Assembly (NCBI GenBank): GCA_963921195.1
Contig: OY992537.1
Span: 56,258,313 to 56,322,312, forward strand
Source of the DNA: Pegoplata infirma
Lineage: Eukaryota; Arthropoda; Insecta; Diptera; Anthomyiidae
Length of the DNA stretch: 64,000 nt
Direction: 5' to 3'
In this document: positions 23,291 to 34,520 of the stretch, one piece after another
How positions within the stretch are numbered: position 1 is the stretch's first letter
Layout of the letters: every line of letters begins with the position of its first letter
Position numbers and translations under genes: made by a program
Notes under the pieces: model-generated
What the model saw: the letters and a program-made list of their open reading frames with translations, nothing else
Database searches by the model: none
Told to the model about the DNA's origin: nothing

Positions 23291-24330
23291 TTCCTACACT
23301 CAAAGGAAAAGCTTCGTTATATTTATGAAAACTGTCATAAATACAATTACATAACAGTTTCACAAATACAATGAAGTAGTTTCATAATTGTTCATAAGGT
23401 CAATCTTTCATGGTATTTATGAAACATTTCATAATATATATGAAACAGTTTCATTGGACAAACTTCCCAATCCCAATTATTTCCTATCGAAAAATTCTAT
23501 GAATAATTCACAATTTTTATGTCTAGAAAAATTCTCGTATTTTTTTTTAAGAAAAATTTTAATTATCCGCGGATATGTTTTGATATTACTATTTTTTTAG
23601 AAAAATTCTAACATGCCGATACAACACTCAAAAAATTATGTCATTAACTGTTTGTAGTTTATTTTAAAAATTTTACGTTTAGTCGTTTTTAAAAGAAAAA
23701 ACATTTATTTAATGTTCAGTTTTTATTAATGACTTCTTCTGTCCTTTGTTTCAAAAATAACACACTAAAATATAAAGACTTCCATTAACATTTAATTTTT
23801 AAAGTCATTTATTTTTGTTCTGTAAGTAAAAACTACTGATTATTCTTTAAATTTTTAATGAATTGTGTAAGTAATTTTTTTTTTAAATTGTTGGTATTTT
23901 TTAATGGTAGGTTATTTTTTTTGTAGAAAAAAAAAATCAAAAAATTATTTATAGAAATATAAAAACATGTTTGTATCAAGTGAATTTGGCACGATGGGTA
24001 GAGTGTCTGGCCAGAATGTAGTTGATTGCGGGATCGATTCCCCAAAATTTTTTAAAAAATTTTTAAAAAAATATATCAATAGAAAATTGTAAAATATAAC
24101 ATTAAAAATTAATGATTTCGTAGGTTATTTTTTTGAATTTGTTGGTAAAATGAATGAAAAAACGTAATTTTTTAATGTTTAATGTTATTTATTTTAGAAA
24201 ATTTCGTCAACAGTAAAAAATAAATGTTGGTGCTTGTTAAAAAAAATGAATAATTACTGGGATGGTTTTCAATTGTTTATTCTCAAATTTTTTCATATAA
24301 AAAAACTCTAACATTCCGACACATTTTTTC
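23291..24330. other. Possible MITE remnants, no gene
   Basis: Two left-end-like motifs of the TA-type MITEs occur, TACACTCAAAGG at 23294-23305 and CAACACTCAAAAAATTATG near 23622. I cannot find the matching right ends. The 23294 copy is followed by many ATTTATGAAAC/GTTTCATAA inverted words. A tRNA-like fragment lies at 23985-24042. Confidence 0.4.
23985..24042 (+). repeat. tRNA-like SINE head fragment
   Basis: TTTGGCACGATGGGTAGAGTG (box A region) is followed 25 nt later by the box B-like GGGATCGATTCCC. The spacing fits a tRNA-related pol III promoter, and the next sequence is T/A-rich. No convincing flanking duplication is seen, so this is either a degraded SINE or a tRNA pseudogene. Confidence 0.5.
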
Positions 24331-24741
24331 TTTAGAAAAATTTTAAGATGGTTAGACATTTTTCATACAAAAAACTCATCTTTCCTTTTTTTTCTTTTTT
24401 CGTTTTTGTTTTTAAATTCGGTTTGAGGGGAGGGGGCGGGTGGGGGAATTTCCTTTCCCCCCGTGGATCCGGGACCAGCTGTAGGCTGCTACCCAAAAAT
24501 GCTTTATTTTGCGGAGAGGGTGGGTTAAACAAATGAAAAATGTTTGTATCAGAAAAAGTGCAAAGTCCTGCATTTGAACCCAAGGGAATACAAAATTTTA
24601 CTCCATTTAAAATTTTTATTCTCACTTTGTCATTTCTTGTATAACGAATCAAAATATGGGTCTGGGACCTCATATCATCCTTGATAGAATCTAAGAAATT
24701 CTAGCGATGTTAGTATGTAGAAAGCACATTGCAGTCCAAAG
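24331..24741. other. No gene; G-rich patch
   Basis: Contains a G-rich patch GAGGGGAGGGGGCGGGTGGG at 24425-24444 in otherwise AT-rich DNA. A 113-codon minus-strand frame (24332-24673) has no recognisable domain and low-complexity proline/lysine runs; I do not call it a gene. Confidence 0.4.
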
Positions 24742-25225
24742 TAGAGATGGGCACGTGACTTTTGACTCACGCTCACTTACGGTCACGACTGGAGCATATT
24801 TTTTCTACTCACACTCACTCACAATCACGCGAGTAAATTTAATACAACTCACACTCACGTGCACTCACGCAAGCTTCACTCACACTCACGTTGACTCGCA
24901 CTCACGAAACTCGTTTTTATACAAACAAAATTTAAAAACTGAAATTTCTAAAATCTTTTTTCGGACGAAATCTTAAATTAAGTCAAATTTTACAATATTT
25001 TTGTTGTTTTTTTTGGTACGAAAGGAAATATAAAAAGCAAATAAATCTCGCAAAATCATGCAAAAAAATCGACTCACGCAAAAATCTTACTCACGCACAC
25101 TCCCTCACGCATTTTTTTTCTCCACTCACACTCACTCACAATCACGTGAGTAAAATTGAATTCAGTCACACTGACGCGTGATCACTCGTGAATCACGCTC
25201 TAATCTGCTCATGTGCCCATCTCTT
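24742..25225. mobile_element. hAT MITE with TCACACTCAC arrays, older copy
   Basis: Ends TAGAGATGGGCACGTGA and the complement of AAGAGATGGGCACATGA, filled with CACTCACACTCACG-type words in one orientation. It is a relative of 27082-27644 in inverted orientation. The 8-bp flanks (GTCCAAAG / GCAAAACG) do not match well, so the duplication has decayed or my right boundary is slightly off. Confidence 0.65.
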
Positions 25226-25261
25226 GCAAAACGAATGGCAAGATGCAGTCTAAATCAAAAG

Positions 25262-26150
25262 AGCTGTAAATTTGGTTAATGAGTGCAAAAAAGTTTTTTT
25301 TTACATTGTGGAGAGTATAAATGATTCGGCACAAAAGAATTTAACGCTCTCGCTTGTTTTTTGTACATTTGTTGTTTTGATGAAAACAAATTTTTTTTTG
25401 GAAAAAAAAAATTTAGAAAAAAATGTTGGTAAAAAAAAATTAAATGAAAAAATTTTTTTTTGATGAAAAAAAAAAATTTTGATGTAAAAAAAATTGGTAA
25501 GAAAATTTTTTTGAAAAAAAAAAAAAATTTGGTGAGAAAAAAAAATTTATTAAAGAAAAATTGATGTAAAAAAAATTTCATGAAAAAAAATTGATGTAAA
25601 AAAATTTCATGAAAAAAAGGTTAAAAAAAATGATGAAAAAAAAAAATTGATGAAAAAAAAATATGAAAAAAAAAATTGATAAAAAAAATTTGATGAAAAA
25701 AAATTATGAAAAAATATTTAATAAAACAAATTAATGAAAAAAATTTGAAAAAATGATGGAAAAAAATTTTATGAAAAAAAAAATAAATGAAAAAAAAAAA
25801 TTTGATGAAAAAAAAAAATTGATGGAAAAAAAAATTCTATGGAAAAAAAATTTGATGAAAAAAAAATTTATGATAAAACTAAAATTGATGGAAAAAAACT
25901 GTGATGAAAAATAATAATGTTACTTTTTATTCACCAGCTGGTAAAAAACGGCATTATTTACCGCGAGGTAAATTATTATCCAAGTTACAAACCCAAGTTA
26001 CTAAAATTTTTGGTTTTAAGAAAATTAAAATAGTAATTCTTATTTTCTTTTTCGTTAAATGTTAGCTAATATAGTCAAAATGGGGTGGCGTCCTGCAACT
26101 TTTTTAAAATTAGACACCTGCCTAAAAACATGATGATGTTAAAATGAAAT
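25262..26150 (+). repeat. Composite AT-repeat, complete copy
   Basis: Left module edge TTACATTGTGGAGAGTATAA, GATTCGGCACAAAAGAA and CTTGTTTTTTGTACATTTG; then about 500 bp of degenerate GATGAAAAAAA minisatellite (25380-25905); then the right module with CACCAGCTGGTAAAAAACGG, CCGCGAGGTAAATTATTATC, AAGTTACAAACCCAAGTTAC and GGTGGCGTCCTGCAAC. The left module's last part resembles the 3' end of INE-1-like elements (short inverted repeat, then CTTGTTTT). The family may therefore be a Helitron relative with a variable repeat core; that is inference. Confidence 0.65.
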
Positions 26151-26271
26151 TATAAGAAATACACCTCCTCAGTTATAAAAAGGTAGTAATTTACCTACCT
26201 TTGACCTAATTTACTACCAAAAAGGTATCAATAAACTAAATTTTTGAACAAAATTTTGTGAGTCACGTTTT

Positions 26272-26995
26272 TATACCCTACACCACTCTGTAGTACAGGG
26301 TATAATGATTTTGTTTTGATGTTTGTAACTACACGAAATATTGGTCCTAGACCTACCTTCAAGTATACCGATCGACTCAGAATTACTTTTTGAGTCGATT
26401 TTGCGATGTCCGTCAGTCTGTCCATCTATCGGTTTAAGCACGATACAGGCGCAATTTCCAATCAATTGATTGGCCCAAGGACGAAGCCTATTGAAATTGG
26501 AGAAAATCGGTCCGTGTTAAAACCTAGCCCCCATACAAACGACCCCTTTGAATTTGGCTTAAATGACTCTAAAAACCGTATTATAATAGATATCGCTTTG
26601 AAATTTAGCTGGTAAACAAAATTTGTGTGCACAAATCATCGTTGTAAATTTCAAAGGAATCGGGTCAGTCCTTCTGGTAGTCCCCATACAAACCACCCTC
26701 TCGATATTCACATAATTCCCTCAAAATTACAAAAATGGAAATATTTGATACAAATTTTATTTTTAGGTGTTAAACGTGTATTTAAGTAACCTTATCAAAT
26801 CAGAAAATAATTGGACCATTTTTGGACTAAGTCCCCTATATAAAAATTTCTGTGTGTTTTCTACACTAAATAAATATCTAACAAAAGAGAGATCCATTTG
26901 GTCCATGTTTGGACTTGGGACCCATTTTCTGGAAAACACTGGTGTAGGGTATCATATGGTCGGTCTTGACCGACTATTTCTTTCTTATTGTTTTT
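26272..26995 (+). mobile_element. INE-1/DINE-1-like Helitron repeat
   Basis: Starts TATACCCTACACCACTCTG with the complementary CAGGGTATA 25 bp on. Then come ATACCGATCGACTC, GAGTCGATTTTGCGATGTCC and GTCAGTCTGTCCATC, and it ends GGTGTAGGGTATC, TGGTCGGTCTTGACCGA and CTTATTGTTTT. This order matches what I know of the Drosophila INE-1/DINE-1 consensus (TATACCC start, GATGTCCGTCTGTCCG, terminal hairpin, CTTGTTTT). Non-coding; mobilised by Helitron machinery elsewhere. Confidence 0.75.
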
Positions 26996-27081
26996 TTTTT
27001 TTTTTAATTTGGGGAAAATTTGTTTGGCGGTAAAAATTCTTTAATATATTAAAGAACTCCATTTTATAAACAAGTTTTAAG

Positions 27082-27644
27082 TAGAGATGGACACATGAGC
27101 AGATTAGAGCGTGATTCACGCGTGATCACTCGTGAGTGTGACTGAATTCAATTTTACTCACGTGATTGTGAGTGAGTGTGAGTGGGGAAAAAAATTGAGT
27201 GAGTGAGTGTGCGTGAGTAAGATTTTTGCGTGAGTGAGTGTGCGTGAGTCGTTTTTTTTCGTGAGTTTGCGTGATTTATTTCCTATTCATATTTCCTTTC
27301 GTATCAAAATAAGCAACAAAAAATTGTAAAATTTGGCTTAAAAAAGCAAAAAAATTTAAATTTCGCTGAACTTTAAATTTTGCTAAAAAATTTGAACGAT
27401 TTTTGAAATTTTAGTTTTTGAAATTTTTTTTTATAAATAAGAGTTTCGTGAGTGTGAGTCTACGTGAGTGTGAGTGAAGCTTGCGTGAGTGCACGTGAGT
27501 GTGAGTTGTATTAAATTTACTCACGTGATTGTGAGTGAGTACGAGTAGAAAAAATATGGTCGTGAGTGAGTGTGCGTGATTCAAAAATTCCTGTCGTGAG
27601 CGTGAGTGATTGTGAGTCAAAAATCACTCACGCGCCCATCTCTA
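27082..27644. mobile_element. hAT MITE with GTGAGTGTGAGT arrays
   Basis: 563 bp with ends TAGAGATGGACAC and the complement of TAGAGATGGGCGC, and an exact 8-bp duplication GTTTTAAG (27074-27081, 27645-27652). Both arms are dominated by GTGAGTGTGAGTGAG-type words with interspersed CACGTGAT, so one strand is strongly G/T-biased. The short frame through it is not a gene. A second, inverted copy is at 24742-25225. Confidence 0.85.
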
Positions 27645-27652
27645 GTTTTAAG

Positions 27653-28547
27653 TATATGAACCAGTTGTTTACTAATAGTAAGTTTTTCTTTATTTTAGTA
27701 AAATTTAACTGCATTTAAGAAAACCCATGAATTGTTTTAGAAGATATTTATCCTTAATTTTAGTTTTAACTTTTTTTCAGTGCAGTATTTTTTTGTTGCA
27801 TAAATATAACTAACCTTACCCCTTAAAAGACACACACAATAAGACGAACAACTAATTGCATTTCCGTTTAATCACAAAGCATAACAATTTATCGATTACT
27901 CATCACATCATTTTATGTATTTTATACAACAATACCAGAAAATAAGAAAAAAAAACCTAATCGAATGCGTGAGAAAACCTTAGATTATAAAATTATAATT
28001 CAAATTAAGTTAAATCCATTAAAATTTAATTACAATTACAAACTGACCACCATTAAAAACTGTATGTAATTATCTTCTCATTTCTTAAAAACAATACAAC
28101 GCAATGTATATAATTTTATCAGATCCAACACTTCATTGTATGCGAAATTTATCTATTGAAAGTTCAAAGTGTGAGTATTCTACAGTTTCCTACTACTACT
28201 ACTTGGCAGTTGTGGCTATTCATAAATTTACATTATGGTCATTAATCCGCAATTACAAACACTTATCATTTTAGTTAGTTATAGGAAAATGTCATTAGAC
28301 CAGCTACCACAATAGGTGGAGGGCAGGCTGGCTGACTGGTTGACTGGCCGATATTGATTATCAGTCTATTATTATCTTAACACACTCACATTCATGCATG
28401 AAAACAGTCATTCAAGTAGGCATTCATGCATTCATTAAGCTGCTCTTTTTATTGTACTGCTGTCATTGCTATTTTATTGTTGGTCGCCTGCAAATGAACT
28501 TTATACACCTTCTAATCAGCTTAAATATTAGAGCACATGCAAACAAT
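27653..28547. other. Possibly unique host DNA, no gene
   Basis: Less repetitive than its surroundings; includes GGCTGGCTGACTGGTTGACTGG near 28327-28348 and no long open frame. It continues after the insertion at 28550-29275, so this may be ancestral intergenic or intronic DNA. Confidence 0.4.
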
Positions 28548-28549
28548 AC

Positions 28550-29275
28550 CCAGCAAATATTCTTTAAGGGATCTATGTATCATAAGTTTACCATTAAACA
28601 AATTCTTCTGAAGATCCAAAACTTTTATAGCTTCTTAAACAGGACACAATTTCCTTAAAAGTAGTTCATTAATTTTTCCTCAATTTGGTAATATTTATCT
28701 AGATCTTTAGAAACTTTCTTAAAAGTAAGGAACAATTTTTAGTTCATGTACTGCTAAATAGTCAATAGTTTTTCTTAAATGGAATTTCATAATAATAGTA
28801 CATGGAAGAAATTCTTATTAGCGACGTAAGTTCCCTAAACATATGAAAAAAAAAAAACTTTATTTTTAAGACATATTTCTTAAAACAAAATTTATGACAA
28901 AAGTTTTCAGTAATAGGTCATAATTTACTGCAAATTAGTTCATCATACATAGATTTGAAGAAGTTTTTTTGAACAAATCATCAAAAACATCTTAGAATTT
29001 GAGACTTTTTGTGTAAGAAAAATATCCCAGAGTCTCAGACTTTTTCTATAGAAAAATTTATCTGAAACTTTTTCTATGTGAAAAATGTCTCAGAATCACA
29101 GACTTTTTCTATAGGAAAAATGAATCAGAATCTGATACTTTTTCTATGGAAAAAGTGTCTCAAAATCTGAGACTTTTTCTATATCAGAAACTTTTTCTGT
29201 AGGAAAAATGTATCAGAATTTGATACAAAAAATTTTTTAATTTTAAATCTAAATAAAATATTGTTTGCTGGGTTA
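28550..29275. mobile_element. TIR element with CCCAGCAAA ends
   Basis: Left end CCCAGCAAATATTC and right end the complement of CCCAGCAAACAATA enclose about 0.73 kb. The interior has a TTTTAGTTCATGTACTG segment (28735-28960) shared in direct orientation with 60310-60545, and CAGAATCTGAGACTTTTTCTA units (28985-29230). No clear target duplication, so the boundaries are approximate. Confidence 0.55.
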
Positions 29276-29630
29276 TCTTTTGCCAACAATTTCTCGCTCT
29301 TAATATTGTTAACCTAATGAGCTTTTGTATATAAATTATAATCGAAATAGCGAACTTTTATCAAACTCAAATTCGTGCAGTTATTTAAAACCATGATAAT
29401 CATGTGGTTTGACTGTATCAGCATTTGCCGGGCTAAAACAATGAACCCTACACAACTAAATTATTGAGAAAACATACAAACATTTATAAATGTACTGAAA
29501 ATGTTTCAAGTTCAGGGGTTCTTAACGTTTTAAGTCGTTTGAAAAATAAAAATAAAAATACCTACTACAAATCATTTAAGTTTCTAAGAACTCTACGAAA
29601 AGACAGAACCTATTCTTGACTTTTTGTAGA
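29276..29630. other. Non-repetitive AT-rich DNA
   Basis: Looks like the continuation of the 27653-28547 stretch. No gene recognised. Confidence 0.35.
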
Positions 29631-29635
29631 GGTTC

Positions 29636-29990
29636 CCAGCAGAAATTTCGTTGACCTGGCAGCAGATTTTGGAAAGGAATTGCGTGTTAAGGAGTGCATC
29701 CAAACCAGCTGAATTCATGCATGATTCACTAAGGCGATCTTACAGTTTATAGCGCTAGTTAGTAGCAGTGAAAAAGCGCTCTTAATATGCAGTGAAGTCA
29801 TGCGTCTTTCAGCGCTAATTGGAGCAATTTTTGGTATCATTTGTATTATCAAGAAAAAAATCCTAACAAAAATTCAAAATTTGCCCTCTTACTTTCACTG
29901 CATCCTTAAGAGCGCTCTTTGGCTGCGCTACGGCATGTTATAAAATGTAGCTGTGCTGTCAAAATCTCGATTAATTTTTTCTATGTCTAT
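29636..29990 (+). repeat. Partial copy of the second foldback's left arm
   Basis: CCCAGCAGAAATTTCGTTGA, GCATGATTCACTAAGGCGAT, AGAGCGCTCTTTGG and AAAATCTCGATTAATTTTT follow the same order as 8464-9235, with internal deletions. No right arm is seen, so it is truncated. Confidence 0.6.
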
Positions 29991-30687
29991 AAAAATTTAA
30001 TTTTTTTTAAGTTCTACAAAAAACCAGAAAAAATTTTAAAAAAGTAGCCATCATATATAACTTCTACGAGAGAATATTCAAAAAATATTTAAATTCAATT
30101 AAAATTCAGAAAATATTTTTGATCTTTAGAAACCACAGTTGAAATTCCACAGAAACCTCAAATTAATTTCAAAAACTATTAAAGTTCAAAAATCCAATTT
30201 AAATTCCAAAAATACTTGTTGTAATTATATAGAATTTCAATTAAAACTCAATCAAAGAAGACCAACGCTGAAAATTTTTATATCTTAAAATTAAAAAAAA
30301 AAAATCTATTTAAAAAGGAATTTAAAATCTCAAATTTCAGAGGAACTAAAAAAAGATTGGGAAATTCTGATTTATATTTACTACTGAATGACTATACTAC
30401 AAAAAGAAATGGTCAAAATCACCGTTTTACACACCATAAAGCGTCAAGTGTTTATAGAAATTGCAAACAATGTATGTTAATGGCTTGACAATAAGAACGT
30501 AGAAAAAGTGGGAAATCGGAGGAAGAATTGTTTAAACACTCCAGATACAACCTCTCTGTCCAATCATCAGAAAAATCTGCAGGCCCGTTTTGCTAAATAT
30601 TTGTCTGGACAACACCGTCCGACAAAAATGCAAAAAAGTCGTTGAACAAGAAACTATTTAGTATACGTTTGAAATAAGAGACTAAAT
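29991..30687. other. AT-rich DNA, no supported gene
   Basis: A short frame around 30480-30650 (LDNKNVEKVGNRRKN...) vaguely recalls the basic N-terminal linker of Tc1-type transposases, but it is too short and diverged to call. Confidence 0.3.
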
Positions 30688-30970
30688 CCTGAATTACTTT
30701 AAACGTAGACTCTTAAACAAAGTTTAAGTAAGTCAAAATAGTACAGAACATTTTCATTTATGTTTTGTTTTTGTCTAACACATTGCATTTTTTGTCACGT
30801 CAAAACGCAGAGAAATTCTGTTGAAAATAGAATTTCTCTACGTTTCAACGTGACAAAAAATACAATGCGTTTGACAAAAACAAAACATAAATAAAAATCT
30901 TCTGTACTTTTTTTACCTATTGAATTTTGTTAAAGAGTCTACGTTTCATGTACGTTTAAAGTAATTCAGG
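30688..30970. mobile_element. Hairpin MITE, 283 bp
   Basis: A long inverted repeat centred near 30820. Outer ends are CCTGAATTACTTTAAACGTA and its complement; the inner arms pair through GTACAGAA, TTATGTTTTGTTTTTGTC and TTGTCACGT; the apex is GAGAAATTCTG...AGAATTTCTC. Nearly the whole length can fold into one hairpin. Flanks CTAAAT / CTTAAT are only a weak duplication. Non-coding. Confidence 0.65.
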
Positions 30971-30999
30971 CTTAATGCCCTGATTCAGTATGACGTACA

Positions 31000-31091
31000 A
31001 AGTGAGTGACTAGAAATTTTGTACGTAAAACAAAAACAAATTTGAGTTTTTTGTTATTGTTTTACTTATAAATTTTGTAGTCACTCACTTC
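31000..31091. repeat. Small imperfect hairpin
   Basis: AAGTGAGTGACTAGAAATTTTG and GTAAAACAAAAAC on the left pair with GTTTTAC...AAATTTTG and TAGTCACTCACTT on the right. Directly adjacent to the preceding hairpin MITE; relationship unclear. Confidence 0.5.
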
Positions 31092-31112
31092 GACCGAAAT
31101 AGCGAATCGCAC

Positions 31113-31566
31113 AGTAAATGTAGTAAAACTGCATTTACATTTTTTCTTTTCGTGATCAAAGTTTTAGAGGATACAATTTTATAAAATATTTTTTAAATAT
31201 TTGTACTTGTCCTATGATACTACTATGAATGAAAGAGGAGGATCCCCCTTATTTTCCTGTTTTATTATTTTTACATATCAGGAAAAAAGAGGTAAGTTAT
31301 GTCCATTCAAAAATGTGTCCTTCCATATCAAAATATTTTGATAAAGTTATCAAATGACTTTATTCACATCCTTTTGTCCTGATATTTCCAAATGGAAAAA
31401 TTAGGGGAGATCCCCGTCTTTCATCTGCTGTCACCAGTGTGATCCTAGGACAATTTCAAATATTTCAAAAATATTTTACAAAATGTATCCTTTAAAACTT
31501 TGAAGTTCTTTTAAAAGGACACAGGAACACGAAATAAAAAACTATAAATGCAGTTTTACTCCATTT
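31113..31566. mobile_element. Long-TIR MITE, about 450 bp
   Basis: The left arm begins AGTAAATGTAGTAAAACTGC; the right arm ends ATAAATGCAGTTTTACTCC. Both arms hold CAAAGTTTTA-AGGATACA, AAATATTTG, GTCCTA-GAT and GGGGATC-type words in mirrored order over about 150 bp. No clean duplication, so the ends are approximate. Non-coding. Confidence 0.55.
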
Positions 31567-32199
31567 GATCTCTACTCACAGACGTATATCATCCGGTTCA
31601 TGTTTAATATTGGCTGTCGGATGGTGTAATAAAGGTTGTCTGTAGATTTTAGCTGAAAAATCTGTTGATTTAAGTAGAAAAATCTGCTGATCTTAAAACA
31701 AAAATTTGTTGATTTCAGATAAACAACCTTAACATCTAAAATGTTTTTTATTTAATAAAAAAAAAGATTTTGAGTTTTATTTTTTTCTCATTATTACAAA
31801 AAAAGCAACTTAACTTTTAATAAAGATTGTTAAAAAATTTTATGTGAAAAAAAATTGTTAAAATTGGCATAAAATTTGGAAAAATTGAGTGTACAATTTT
31901 TTTTCAGCAAAATTTATTTTCGAGTAAAATTTTTTTTAAGTGTAAAAAAATTTTTGAGTGACAAAATACTTTGTAAATATTTTTCTGACATACCAATGTT
32001 TTTAAATCTTGTTTAACGGTTTTTTCAACACGTGAATTTAAGGTCGACCCAATCTGAAATTTACGATTTTCTTTACTTTGAACCACTGGACCGCTTTTGC
32101 TAAAATTCAATACCAGCCAGACCAGGGGATCGACAAATATATATTCCAAGCTTGAGCAGCCTTAGTAAGGTATTTCGAAAGTTAGCGTGTTTTTAACAT
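31567..32199. other. AT-rich DNA with AAATCTGCTGAT units
   Basis: AAAATCTGTTGATTTAAG and AAAATCTGCTGATCTTAA near 31660-31700 have an inverted relative near 33855-33910. An 81-codon minus frame at 31904-32149 has no recognisable domain. Confidence 0.35.
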
Positions 32200-32740
32200 G
32201 ATAATATTTTTATTCTGGTATCGAATTTTAAAAAAGTTGTAGGACACCACCGCAGTTAGAATATACATAAAAGCTAACGATTAACAAAAAAGAAACTAAG
32301 AATTACTGTTTTCATTTTCTTAAAACCAAAAATTTTAGTAACTTGGGTTTGAAACTTAGATAATAATTTACCTCGTGGTGAATAAAAAAAATATTCACCA
32401 ACTGGTTAAAAAGACGTTATATAAGTAATTATTTTTCATTGATATTTTTATTTAATCAAAATTTTTTTTCATCAATATTTTTTTTTCATCACTATTTTTT
32501 TTAATCAATATATATTTTTAACCAATATTTTTTTTAATCAATATTTTTTTTCATCAATATTTTTTTCATCAATATTTTTTTTTCATCAATATTTTTTTTC
32601 ATCAATAATTTTTTCATCAATATTTTTTTTTTATCAATATTTTTTTTAACAATATTTTTTTCATAATTTTTTTTCATCAATATTTTTTTCATCAATTTTT
32701 TTTTAATCAATATTTTTTATTATAATTAAAGTGTAACAGT
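32200..32740 (-). repeat. Composite AT-repeat, inverted copy without left module
   Basis: Inverted right module (TAACATGATAATATTTT, CCAAAAATTTTAGTAACTTG, TTTACCTCGTGGTGAATAAA, TTCACCAACTGG) followed by about 300 bp of (TTTTTTTCATCAATAT)n, the complement of the GATGAAAAA core. Confidence 0.65.
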
Positions 32741-34236
32741 GTATGATTACCGAATAACCTGTTCTAGAATAAGTGTTGTCAGAATAGGTTCTGAAAAATT
32801 TTCCTGGGTTCCTTTGTCGTCTTAAAATATTTATATTTTCTGATCCCTATTAACAACGCTTTTGATATGTATATTTAATTTAAAACTTATTTTTATATCC
32901 CTAAAATCATTCAATTCGGCACTTGTATGTTAACAGCTTATCCGATAGACTGGCGTGTTTTAAAACCCGTAAGCTGCCGCACATACTATACTCAACTCCG
33001 TAACTCACTCCAACTAAATTGATTACATTTTTCATACAAGTCCTTAATATTACTTAGTATTACTTGAATGGCCATTTCTACGTTTCAGAAAATATTTCCA
33101 AATTGATTATCGTTAGTAGCATGTACGTTAGAGTGGGTTGAAAAAGAAGTTGAGCCAGTCACGATTATAGATTTTTTTCAAAGCCTTTAGTTTTTATTTT
33201 GAAGTCTGACCTCAGAGCTAAAACACCTCAATTCAACCGACGAGTTGACCGCACCCTCTCCAAATTTAATCAAATTAAGTACTACGGTTTACTTTAACAA
33301 AAAAGAGATTTTGCCAATTTTTCAGGCTTCTGGTCATTCCAGTATTCGAGATATGCGGTCTTGAAAATTAACAAAATCGTATATATCTGACAAAAGTGTT
33401 ATGACATAAATAAAATATACCTGGAAAGTAATAATAACACAGGTCTCATTAGGGCTTCAAATAATAGGCAATGAGACGGCCTTTAAAATGGCTTTCCAAA
33501 AGATTTTTTTTTAAAAAGGTCAAAGGTCATTGGTTTTAACCTTAATTTTTGGAGAGCTATATCTCAAAAACCGATATTTTTAAAATTTTGGAAAAAATAT
33601 ATGTTTTTAAGAATCACCTATACTACTTAAATTTAAATTTTCAGAATGGAGACTTCATTGGAACTTTTAATATTAATAGAAACATTGTGACAGGAAAGAA
33701 AAAGCGGTGTAATTTCCCTTAGAAAAAAAATATTTTTTTTGTCTTTCAAGAAAATTTTTTTGAAAGAAATTTTTAAAAGTTTATTGAAAAACTTCGCTTC
33801 TCTTAACAAAAACAAGTATTTTTTACTTAACTAAAATACAATTTTGATGTTCAGGCTGTTTATCTGAAATCAGAAGATTTTTCAACTTAAATCAGAAGAT
33901 TTATCTGCGGTTTTAACAGATATTTTCTGCAGAATCTACCTGTTTTATCCAGACATAAATTTAACAAACCACGTCAGCTAAAATCATCAGATTTCATAAA
34001 TGAATCAAAATGCAGATATTTCCGCTGATTGGACATAGACATCTTATAAATACATAAAAAATCAATAATTTATTTGTTGAATTACAATATTGCGTGAATA
34101 TTTTAATTAAATTCTGAATTAATTAATAGTATTAAATATTTCTATGTAAATATATGTTGAAAATTAACTAAATTTATCCGTTTATATTTGATTTTTTACG
34201 TGTTTTTAACAAGTTTGTGACTTTTTAACAAGTTGG
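32741..34236. other. Long stretch without recognised features
   Basis: AT-rich. Apart from the AAATCAGAAGATTT units near 33860-33900, I find no repeat boundary, RNA or protein domain. Confidence 0.35.
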
Positions 34237-34375
34237 GTAAATTTTATTCATAATACCGGTACGTACCGGTATCGCTGTTTCGGTAACGGTTAACCGATAT
34301 AAAAAATATGTAATACCAATACCGTTACCAATACCGTAATTCGTTTCGGTTGCCAACCCTGGTTTATTGTGAATG
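34237..34375. repeat. ACCGGTAC palindromic repeat
   Basis: ATACCGGTACGTACCGGTAT is a perfect palindrome near 34253-34272. It is followed by many CGGTAACGGTTA/AATACCGTTACC inverted words and ends GGTTGCCAACCCTGG. It may be the remnant of a hAT MITE, but no left partner of the end is found. Confidence 0.45.
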
Positions 34376-34520
34376 AAAAGTGCTGCCAAGTTCTTTTTTT
34401 TACTTTAAACCAACACTCAGGGGATGCTCCCTACTTTTGCATTGCATTGCAATGCATTGTCTTGGTATTAGGAAAATAGGTTTTGAGGAGAAGGAAAGAG
34501 GGAGTCGTTTTTGTGGATAT

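Noticed and set aside
30470..30655. Tc1/mariner transposase fragment
   Set aside because: A basic stretch followed by a short helix-like frame recalls a Tc1 N-terminus, but there are no catalytic motifs and too few residues to support it.
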